Shown here: piece after piece, positions 55,780 to 64,000 of the stretch
Layout: every line of letters begins with the position of its first letter
How positions within the stretch are numbered: the first letter of the stretch is position 1
Source of the DNA: Symsagittifera roscoffensis
Taxonomy: Eukaryota; Xenacoelomorpha; Acoela; Convolutidae
Assembly (NCBI RefSeq): GCF_963678635.1
Contig: NW_026971055.1
Coordinates: 62,001 to 126,000, forward strand
DNA: 64,000 nucleotides
Reading direction: 5' to 3'
Program-made: the position numbers and the translations under genes
Notes under the pieces: generated by a model
What the model was told of the DNA's origin: nothing
What the model saw: only the letters and a program-made list of their open reading frames with translations
Databases searched by the model: none

Positions 55780-56640
55780 TTTATTTGGATTTATAAAAAA
55801 AAACAGTAAAACATAAAAAACCGACAATGTTTGATCACCTTATAATTTGTTCCGGGTTTATGAACGGTTACATTTTCATGGATACTTCCCGAATTTAGAA
55901 AGTCAGAAAATTCTAATTGGTAACGTGTAAGGTCTTAATATCAAGTTCTAGGAGTTAACGTGTGGCATACAAGCATAAAACATTAGAAGACTCTAGAAAT
56001 TAATGAGTAATAACGTCCATTTCTCTGGTGCAATTACTTTTTTTGTTGCCAAAAAACTTCGAAAGACACCTTTTTAGGTCTTTCAAAAATCAGATTTTTT
56101 CAACGTATCTGTTGATAATTGATTATTTGTTAAGAGAACCGTGTCAAAGCTTATTTATGGCAGCTCAAACGCTTTTACATATAAATCTATGTAATTTTTA
56201 ACCCATGTGCAAGATATTCTGTTGCAAGAGGTAGAGTTTTATTTGGTTTTCACAACAAGTATGCTGAATAGTCTTTAATTTTGTTACAAGATGCAAAAAT
56301 TTTTCTAAATTTTGAACAAAAATGCTAAAAAAAGTTTTTTGACTTTTCCACAAGCTTGCAAAAAATATATAAGTTTTGTTTGGTTGAAATAATAGTTTTT
56401 TTTTGTTTCTTCATGTAGTACGAAAACTTCCAATTTATTTCTCAGGAAAAGCTCAAAATGCAAAATCTTACTCTAAAAACAAGTTGACTTATTGATCAGA
56501 AAGTTTCTATATTGTTGACTTGAACCGCTATTCTCTATGTTAATACATTGGTTTTTGTTGTTTTTGATCGACAGACATGCAAATTATTTTAATCATTTGA
56601 ACTCTGAAAAAAAATCATAAGATGTTATTACTAACAGTGC
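55780..56640 (+). repeat. Segmental duplication partner of 49471-50455
   Basis: Same order of words as 49471-50455, including TTCTAATTGGTAACGTGTAA, GTGTGGCATACAAGC and TGTTAATACATTGGTTTTT. Diverged in detail, no gene recognised. Confidence 0.7.
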
Positions 56641-56790
56641 AAAAAAATATTGATTTTTTTCGACAAAATGCAAAAATCATTTATTTTCACGAAATGCTAA
56701 AAGTGTTCCCCTTTTTTTCTCCAAAATGCGAAAAGTGATTCCCTTTTTCTAACAAAATGCGAAAACCGTTTCACTTTTTTCTACAAAGTG
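56640..56790 (+). repeat. Minisatellite, unit about 31 bp (locus 4)
   Basis: Units such as TTCGACAAAATGCAAAAATC, TTCTCCAAAATGCGAAAAGT and TCTAACAAAATGCGAAAACC. Directly upstream of the second polB relic, as at locus 3. Confidence 0.65.
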
Positions 56791-57370
56791 CGAAAAAAAG
56801 TTTCAACAGTGATGTGGTTCCTACCCTTGAAACTAAACAGAAAATGATTGATATTTATGATGACAATCGGATAGAAATGTTAGAGATCGGCTGCAAACTA
56901 CCGAGTTTGGAGAATATCTGTCTAAAAAATTTTGCCCAATCTTCTCGAGTGGTAGTGACTTGCTTGAAATAAAACGTGTAGATATGACCGGTGGTCCCTT
57001 AATTGTTTTCACACGGAAAACAGTAGCAAACGAGACTTTTATCCAAAATCAAACAACTTTTGCAAATCAATTGTTGGGCTTGATGCCAGTCAACTCTGTC
57101 TTTATTCCATTTGTCAGGATAAGCCTTCATGGTTGTATCCGAGATGGGAGTAGAGTGAAGAACTACAAAACTTCAAGGCAAGGCAAAATCGAGTTTGCAT
57201 CGACAAGTACTGGACGAGACAGAGAAGTTGAAGTCATTTAATAGAGGAGGATTTAAAACGAATCATCATGCAATTGCGACTTATGAACAAACTAAAAAAG
57301 GATAGGGCTAATTTTACCCTAAATGGAAGTTGAATATGATGGATCACATAGTAGAACCACTCAGTTTACA
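56790..57370 (+). pseudogene. Polinton polymerase B relic, shorter duplicate (fossil)
   Basis: SDVVPTLETKQKMIDIYDDN, GGPLIVFTRKTVANETFIQN, and VRISLHGCIRDGSRVKNYK repeat the region found at 50600-51060. It is followed directly by RGGFKTNHHAIATYEQTK, the far C-terminal part. The middle (motif B/C region and the SAXO-like exon of the sister copy) is not present here. Fossil. Confidence 0.75.
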
Positions 57371-57474
57371 AGATATTATGTTTTAAGATTTTATTTGATG
57401 CTAAAATTTTCTCAATATTTAATTTCGGCAAAATCGGCAAAAGCGGGCGCCATATTTTTTTTCCAATTTGTTCT

Positions 57475-57620
57475 CAACACGTATCATCTGAAACTGTGAA
57501 ACCTGTAAACTTAACCCATCGAAAATCTATTCCCTATGTTTAAACATAGGGTGTAGACCCGATAGTCCAGGATCTATCTTGATACATGGGAGTCTACAGC
57601 CCCAACACGACTCGAGTCCA
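57475..57620 (-). repeat. Polinton-type terminal sequence (duplicate)
   Basis: Near-copy of 52850-53010: CCCTATGTTTAAACATAGGG (57533-57552), then GTGTAGACCCGATAGTCCAG and ATACATGGGAGTCTACAGCC. It likewise follows a polB relic and abuts a Gypsy fragment, so the join to Gypsy is older than the duplication. Confidence 0.65.
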
Positions 57621-58600
57621 ACATATAAAACTAGTGACGCTGTACTCAGTTTTGGGATGCAGTAGCTGACGCAAAGCACCCTTGGTACCAAGAGACGCTA
57701 TTGGAAGTGAAAGCCAGTCGAGCATGTCTAATGGATAAAGCTGAGTCAAGAGAAAAAAAAGCGTCAAAAGGCACCTTTGCATCGATGAAAGTGAGGACAG
57801 TGCCAGAAGACGATATTGTCTCGAATCTGGATTCAGTCTCTGCTAACACGCTCGGACTGCGTTGCAAAATGTCCAATCAGAACAGGCAACCAAAAAAGTT
57901 GAGCAAAGGGTGAGGTCAGTACGAGAGAGTACAGAGCTGCGTGAGAACTAAGACACCTTAGAGTAGGACGGCTAAAGTAAAAGAAAAGGAATGACCCTAG
58001 AACTGAGGTTTGAAAATAATTGTTATCTCGGTGAAGATCTTTGGAATGACCAGAGAAGGTGAAAAAATTAGGTATTTGATATCAGTTGCGGGTCATCAAG
58101 TGGTGGAAAACTTGAGTAAAACTCCCGAAACCACTTTGGTTTTTGTGGAAATCTGTGCGGGAGAAAGATCAAAAGCTAGATCCCAGAACGATGAGTGCGT
58201 TGCTAACAACAGATAGACCAAAGCTAACGAGCGTAGATTGACCCTGATGTTCGCGATCAATTTTGAATACCATGTTAGGCATATCATAAAACTCGAACAA
58301 TTTTTCGTTTATTATTTGCTTGTGCGGTTGCCTTAAGCAAGTTAGTAGTACAGCTCTGTAAATCCGGGAACACATAGAGGAACCCCGGCGAGTGTATTAG
58401 GTTCAAAAAACTTCTTGAGAAGAAAATCAATGATTTGCTACTCTCGGAAACTTGGCCTGTCCGAGTATGACGAAGCTTTTGCTTGGATTAGAGTTTTAAA
58501 AAAATCTTCTCGATCAGAGGTTGCCTTGAGCTACAGAATTGAACAAAATTCAGCTTTTCAATTGATGGAGTTATTATTCTTTAGAAATAGGTTTCCTTTC
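57621..58600 (+). mobile_element. Ty3/Gypsy fragment C2 with leader block (fossil)
   Basis: Partner of 53011-54700 but shorter: VKASRACLMDKAESREKKAS, VISVKIFGMTREGEKIRYLI, SVAGHQVVENLSKTPETTLV, then a leader with GGTTGCCTTAAGCAAGTTAG (58326) and the second half-block CAGAGGTTGCCTTGAGCTAC (58513). The two leader halves echo the 190-bp duplication at 21042-21331. It may be the 5' leader of the copy D that follows. Confidence 0.65.
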
Positions 58601-58990
58601 TAATATCATCACTGCCATTTTATAAAAAAAACTACTTGTTTTTAAAGCTTGGCAGTGACTTGATGTTTTTGGCAGTGACTTGAGGTAACTTGATACTGAC
58701 ACGAGAGATTGCAGTCATCTGTGAGTAGTGTGCTCTTACCTTATCGTTGATTGTGTTTTTTTTTGTGTCGATTATTGTGCCCTATTAAATGTTGACTTAC
58801 TTTTATAAACTAAGCATTTTTCCAGAACCAATTTTGTCTCAACAGTGTAGAGATCCAGTAGTTTGTCGTGAGTTGAGTTGTATTTATTTAGATTTTTTGA
58901 AAAAACTGAGTATAAAAACAGAAATGTTTTTTGCGTTTTTCATCTTAAGACATGCAATGAAACAACTCATCAGGGAAAGTTAAAAAGATA
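58601..58990. other. AT-rich leader-like stretch
   Basis: Between the Gypsy leader block and the start of gag D. It contains a short direct repeat TTGGCAGTGACTTGA (about 58650 and 58670). No gene recognised. Confidence 0.4.
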
Positions 58991-58992
58991 CC

Positions 58993-61050
58993 TATGCTCA
59001 TCACGGGTAGTACGCGAAATTTGAATTCGAAAAGTAGCAAATCTTCAGTGAGCAGTACCTCTGAGGATTTTGTTTTGGACGCCACGAATGTAGATCTTAT
59101 AGTGATCGGAACTAAAATAAAGAGCAAAAAGATGTAGATGATGATGATGAAAGCCGAAGCATAGAGGTCGGGGCGGCGAAGGCAACCCAATTAACTGACT
59201 TCTTCGAGAAAAGCGAAGAAACGTTAACCCAACTCGACCACCACCATCACAGGGATCTTGAAGGATCCGGCAACGACTCTGAGCAGGAAAGAATTGAAAG
59301 TCAGTGAAGGACCTCGGAGCTTTAAGAGACTAACGCGAGAGAAGAGCTGTTGCCTTAAGGCTCGTCTAAGTTGTTGGCTTACCGGAGGTGTTGCCATAAC
59401 GGAGAAAAGAGCAATCCTCACTGGGTAAATGAAGAGGCTGAACTGATTTCGAGCATAAGTCCTAGAGAAGCAGGTTCAAGTTCGATTCCGAAAAAGAGTT
59501 TTAAGACGCTATACGGTGAACACAAGACAGCAACCCAGGCTAGCGGATTACCATTTAGCTCCGCTCTTTGGGAGCAACGCACTTTGGCTCAGAATTTATT
59601 CCAAGCGTGAGGATAGAAAAAAAAGTTGGGTTCACTTCGCTATTGAGACCAGTATTGGATGGAATAGCGATGGGAGCGTCCTTGACATTTGATAGGCTAA
59701 TGACATCGATGGATTTAAAGAGGGATGGAGTGTCAACAATCACCAGGCTGCAACACGAAATGATGCCGCCGACTCTGGGTCTGAGCTCAGAGCTGGGCCC
59801 GGCTTGTGAGATAAATGGCATGTTTGCTGATGTTATGGCACGTCTTCCAGAACTGCGACAAGAAATGACGAAAAGACTAGACAAAGTGAATGAGATAGTC
59901 CAATATGACCATGGAAAACTGAAGGACGAGCTAGCTGATAAAAGGTCGAGGGCTAATTATGACTAGACTCTGCGGGTTCCTGCATGGCCGAAAATTTGCC
60001 CATTGCTGCCAGAAAATCAGAAGAAAAAAATCTGTAATGACGCAGGAAGTTGAGTTACTGCTGAACGATCCTGGCAGAACAAAGCTCAATCAGATTGAAC
60101 GATATGTCAATCTGTTGATTCGAAACTCGATTAGCTTTTGATAAGTAACAACCAGTCTAACTAGATCGAGAATACACATAAGCCAACCAATGGCTCCCGA
60201 AATTCCAGACACTGGGAGGCGTCCACCGAGACCGAGCGAAGACTTCGAGCTTAGGGAAAGGTCCAAGCAGCACCAACAATGGTAGACTGGATGAATCATT
60301 TCCAGCCAGAAATGGAAACAATCTGTGGAAAACATTTGCCTGCGGTGCCCCAAGTCAATTACGTTGCAGATATGTAACGGTGTCAACAGATACTGCGATG
60401 CATGCGTCCTTGTTTGAGTCGCTCAACAACTTGTTTGAAACTTTCATCACGAAACTCTCGCAGTCTACAATCACGAAGAATTCAAAGTCTTATAGGGACG
60501 AATCGGACGTATGCATTGGTACCTGGATAAACGTGATGTAGATCCACTTCATGTAAGGACGTGTCGGACAGCTGCATCGACACCTGAATAGAGTTGATAA
60601 ACTTCTACTTCAGGAAGCAAATTTTTCTAAAAAACTGTCATGGCAAAAACGGCCAAGGAACCTGATAGTGCGCGAAAAATTTTCGATATTTTCGTAAATA
60701 GTTTTGGCTCTTAAGTACAAGTACATCAGGTGATGGTGCTAAGTTTTTGGACGACCTAGAACTACTGAGAACAAAAAAAAAAACTGACGAAACAATTTTA
60801 GAAAAGAACCTGACTCTAGTTTTCAAATTCATGGACTGGGTGACAAGCGGTGAGCTGAACACTATGGTGGTCACTAATTTCTTCTTATCAGCGGATTGTG
60901 TACCCACGCAAGATGATTTGTGCATGAAAACGCGCGAAAACCTACTAATCAAACCAAGAGGTCAAAGTAGTTACGAAAACTATGGCAGTTATAGTGGCAC
61001 ATGTCTGAATCGTCACAAAGCTTTTTGCAACGATGAAAGTGAGGACAGTG
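58993..61050 (+). pseudogene. Gypsy D: gag (fossil)
   Basis: The start reads MLITGSTRNLNSKSSKSSVS, matching LSTGSTRNFKTRRSQSSFSS of copy B. The coiled-coil region (59640-59966) has MGASLTFDRLMTSMDLKRDG and ARLPELRQEMTKRLDKVNEI. The capsid part includes ASLFESLNNLFETFITKLSQ (about 60400) and DETILEKNLTLVFKFMDWVT / VPTQDDLCMKTRENLLIKPR (60780-60970). Fossil in several pieces. Confidence 0.7.
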
Positions 61051-61199
61051 CCAGAAGACGCAATTACCTCGAATCTAGTTGCAGTCCCTGCTAACAAGCT
61101 TAGGGTGGATTATGGCCCGGTGAACCCAACCGCGTTGCAAAGTTTTCAACAGGAACTGGCAACCAAATAAGTTGAGCAACGGTTGAGGTCAGAACTGGA

Positions 61200-62545
61200 G
61201 AACACAGAACTGCGCAGGAAGTTAGACCCCTTAGGAAAAGGCTGCAAAAACAAAAGAAAACGACTGACCCTGAAACTGAATTGTGAAGTTAAATATTATC
61301 TCAGCGAACGCGTTCTGAATGACCAGAAAAGGTAGCAAAGTAAAGCCGGTGATATAGATTGCGGGTCATCAAGTGGTAAAAACTTTGAGTGAACCTCCCG
61401 AACTAATTTTTTCCACTGAAAAACTATGCCAATTGGTTGTGGAAAAAGCCGAAAACTAGATACCAGAACGATGAGAGCAGAAGAAGAACTGAAAATTTGA
61501 CACTTCGTACATAATGTAATTCTCGAGCAGGACGCATTCTATATTGGCGATGAGGCCAATCTAGCAGCACACATGCTTGAAATACAAGGCACACGGCTCT
61601 CATCAAACGTCTTTTATGTATTTTGACAGATCGGAATTGATACCGACTAACTTCGGACTAGCTGACGCCAAACATGGTAATATTTATGTAGCTGGAAGGA
61701 CACCGATCATCTCGCTGCAACTTGTTGGAAGGCACCTCTGTCGTTGAGAAACTAGACGGGTCCAGCCGGTCAATTTGGTGCGCAATTTTTTGTTTTAATC
61801 GACCTCAACAATGGACGATGACTGAATACGAAATAAAGACTGAGAGAGAAAGTATGAAAACCAACTTTTTATTACAATCTTGATAAGCCAAGCCAAGGTG
61901 CCGATTTGCCTAGATCGAAAGCTTAGAATGAAAGCAAAACAGTTGGTTGTAGTCATGCCTAGGATGAGAACTTCAAAGAACTTAGAAATATTATACAGGT
62001 GTGTCTACTTCCCAACCCAACTCAAGAGTATGAGCTCAGCTATTTTAGGAAGACGTTTCTCACTCATTCAGAATGGACTCTGTGTGAGTGTGTTTTTGAA
62101 CACGCAGGCACCACTTGAAAAAGTTAAAGTGTCGGAGTGTCCGTTACATGCTAACGAGAAATAATTGTTGAGGACAGAGACCTACTATGGGCTGTATAGC
62201 TGTTCAAATTTCCCTCAAGAGATGAAAATGTAGCAGCAAACAAGCCAGTCCCAACTGAAGTAGAGTACCTTAAAAGCAAAACATCGGACGAAGAATTGGA
62301 TTCCCTTGGGATGTGTTGAATGGGAACGCACACTTTTTTTAAACCGAAGTTCGACATAGGTTGTTGCAGTTTTGTAGACCACGAGATATAAAAAAAGAGC
62401 TTGGTACCTAACAGGGAAGGATCTCGGAGACTAACCCCACACATGTCAGAAGCAGGTGAGAAAGAAATTGAAATTTTGATAAAAATTGATGTGGTTTCGC
62501 CATCCATGGCCCGTGGGTATGTGGAGTAGTCATGACTCAAACAAA
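61200..62545 (+). pseudogene. Gypsy D: protease region and start of pol (fossil)
   Basis: Weak pre-protease blocks (ATTTT-rich, IAGHQVVKTLSEPPELIF-like near 61358-61410) are followed by DAFYIGDEANLAAHMLEIQG (about 61530-61590), which matches DAVHIGCEADLAPHVLDVQG of copy B. A clearer segment at 61880-62164 reads KVPICLDRKLRMKAKQLV and SSAILGRRFSLIQNGLCVSV. The last blocks, KFDIGCCSFVDHEI and REGSRRLTPHMSEAG (about 62350-62460), match the RT N-terminal region. Fossil. Confidence 0.65.
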
Positions 62546-62639
62546 ATAGTGTTAATTTAGGCTTTCTTGTGGTTTTCATTATTTGAACACTGTAGCAACT
62601 AAGAAATTTTATTGTTTATATCTGGTGAGAATCCTTGAT

Positions 62640-63370
62640 ATGAACTCCTGTATACGAGTATAACTGGGTAAGTTCTTGAAGAGCTTTCTCTATAGTTGAT
62701 ATGGCTAGACATTGTTTTTAAGTTGTGTTAATTCTTTTTTGTGTTATTGAAATTGGCTATTTTACATCAGTTTGTTTATCATTGATATGGTTGGGTCTGT
62801 TTCGTAGTGGTAGTAATTTTTTCGAATTTTTTTGTTTACTGTGGTTCTTGAAAATAGGACAGATGTGCGAATCTTCAAATCTGATGCTGATGTACAATGT
62901 GAATATATGTGTGATTGAGTGTTTCATCTCTGTAATAGTCTACTCGGTAGTATCTGATCTATTTTGTTTTGTTTCTTGTCTGTTTTTTAAATCATTACTG
63001 TATGAAAACCGACAGCTGATTTTAAAACTTGTGAGTAATGAAATTGATGGTCATCGTGCGGATGAAGTGGCGAACTCTGAGATGCTGAATCTTTTGATGT
63101 ATGACAATGTCTTTGAGTTTCCAATGTCTCTGATTTATAATAAGATTTTTTTGATGCATTTGCTAGAAATATTTTCCGTTCAGCCAACTAACCATCTGAA
63201 ACTTATATGCTTGTGGAAATCAATATAGGTCCGTTAACCATACAGCGTTTTATATCATTTTCATCATAAAAATATTGTAAGTGTTTTGACGAGCAATTCA
63301 TGACTTAAACTTGTTCGTTTGTACGTGCGAAAAGCTTTATTTGTGTTTAAGATTATAAAAATGGCGTAAA
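62640..63370 (-). repeat. Repeat R, copy 4 (inverted, interrupted)
   Basis: TATAACTGGGTAAGTTCTTG, TTGTTTTTAAGTTGTGTTAA, TTTCGTAGTGGTAGTAATTT and later GCTTGTGGAAATCAATATAG, GCAATTCATGACTTAAACTT match R copy 1 in reverse complement (positions about 970 to 560). About 310 bases (62895-63205) have no counterpart in R copies 1 and 2. Confidence 0.7.
62895..63228 (+). other. Open stretch inserted in repeat R copy 4
   Basis: Part of a longer open frame that is mostly explained by repeat R. The R-free part reads LLYENRQLILKLVSNEIDGH, RADEVANSEMLNLLMYDNVF and FPMSLIYNKIFLMHLLEIFS. It is helical-looking but matches nothing recognised. It could be an exon fragment or chance. Confidence 0.25.
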
Positions 63371-63639
63371 TTGATTGTTTCTTTAACAAAAAATAAGTGC
63401 CCATGTCTGTGACAATGAGTTCTGGTAACCAGAGTTTTGATATCCGGTGCCCGTAAAATTTTGTTTATGCTTAGCAAGCATTAAAGTGTAGAACTGGATT
63501 AGGGCTGCATAGTTCGTAAATTAGACCACTTCTAGCATAATATATGATTTCTTTTGCAGGAAGATGATATTGGGCCTATGGTATCAAACTAAAATCGTAC
63601 ATTGAAAAAAAGTTGTCCATCGAAGTAATTTTTTTCAGC

Positions 63640-63752
63640 AATTGGTTTTTGACGCGGAAAAAGCCCGTTTAACTTACATGGGAGACAATCGTTGCAAAAA
63701 TGTTTTATGCGAATGGTTGCAATTGGGAAATGAAAACTTTGGATCAGTTTAT
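63640..63752 (+). CDS. Possible exon of unknown gene
   Basis: A good acceptor (AATTTTTTTCAG, ending 63639) is followed by an open frame QLVFDAEKARLTYMGDNRCK and NVLCEWLQLGNENFGSVYR, up to a possible donor GTAGGT at about 63753. The frame stays open to 63911 if not spliced, but after 63753 it becomes AT-rich and less protein-like. No domain is recognised. It lies outside repeat R and Gypsy D and could belong to a host gene running off the right edge. Confidence 0.35.
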
Positions 63753-64000
63753 CGTAGGTTTTTTATTGAGTTTATGTTATTAAAAGGTCCTGAAACTCTA
63801 CATAGTGGTAAGCAGGGTAATTATATTCTGAAATCTTTGTATTTTGTTTTAATGAGTTCTTGTTATTTTTTCGAGATTATCGAAGTAGAAAATTTATTCT
63901 TAAATATTTGATTTTCGAATAACGGGGTCTAAAATTCGTTGTTTTTGGAAATAATTCGGTTGTTTATTCAACTGTGAATTGCAAAAAAATATATTTCCTC
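63753..64000. other. AT-rich end of window
   Basis: No further feature recognised; probably intronic or intergenic. Confidence 0.4.

Larger units (their letters stand above)
58990..62545 (+). mobile_element. Ty3/Gypsy LTR retrotransposon fossil, copy D
   Basis: Plus-strand copy of the same broad family as A and B, more decayed. It holds gag (58.99-61.05 kb), a pre-protease/protease region (61.2-61.87) and the start of pol (61.88-62.54), where it meets repeat R copy 4. The capsid region occurs once, unlike A and B. It carries a dozen or more breaks and appears older than A and B. Confidence 0.75.

Noticed and set aside
59460-59490. GTTCGATTCC resembling a tRNA B box
   Set aside because: It lies in decayed gag of Gypsy D, with no matching A box, acceptor stem or cloverleaf.
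62725-63228. A 167-aa frame that looks like a hydrophobic membrane protein
   Set aside because: Its first half is repeat R (also read at 643-837 on the minus strand), where T-rich sequence gives Phe/Leu/Ile-rich products by chance.

Overview
The window is AT-rich eukaryotic DNA, almost certainly animal. It is built mostly from decayed mobile elements, stacked repeats and local duplications. Three things point to an animal: a Ty3/Gypsy pol of a type common in invertebrates, Polinton/Maverick-type protein-primed DNA polymerase B relics, and one GC-rich exon that reads as a SAXO (axonemal microtubule stabiliser) Mn-repeat segment, which implies motile cilia or flagellated sperm. The species cannot be named from the sequence. 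No tRNA, rRNA or complete multi-exon host gene was found.

Layout. 1-2.1 kb: a ~1 kb repeat (R), an unrecognised ORF and a zinc-finger relic. 2.1-10.3 kb: Gypsy copy A (minus strand) with gag, RT, RNase H and integrase, and a macro-domain (ADP-ribose-binding) ORF downstream of pol. 10.3-25.1 kb: a ~4 kb unit U in two direct copies (10.3-14.4 and 21.3-25.1) around Gypsy copy B (14.4-20.6). U carries an array of GGAGGGT heptamers. 23.9-31.2 kb: a large palindrome centred near 26.3 kb, with two divergent copies of an unknown gene and CCAAT motifs at the centre. Its right arm holds a 2.1 kb internally deleted Polinton (28405-30512) with 6-bp target duplications, and two sister copies keep the empty site. 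32-37.5 kb: a CCAAT-rich repeat in front of a small zinc-finger gene, a second zinc-finger copy, further R copies and a 200-bp assembly gap. 37.5-44.3 kb: mostly unrecognised, ending in a nested 2.44 kb tandem duplication. 44.3-58.5 kb: Polinton ends and polB fragments, an exon-like ORF, a higher-order satellite and Gypsy fragments. Part of this is duplicated (49.5-54.7 resembles 55.8-58.5), and the SAXO-like exon lies inside one polB relic. 59.0-62.5 kb: Gypsy copy D (plus strand). 62.6-64 kb: a fourth R copy and a possible exon.

Two mobile lineages dominate, a Ty3/Gypsy family (copies A and B, fragments at 44.3, 53.0 and 57.6 kb, copy D) and Polinton-like elements. All copies look like fossils with many breaks. 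Most novel are the macro domain next to Gypsy pol, the proven Polinton deletion derivative, the host-like exon inside polB, a capsid duplication shared by Gypsy A and B, and the palindrome with its divergent gene pair. All functional statements come from reading motifs by eye; no database search was possible.
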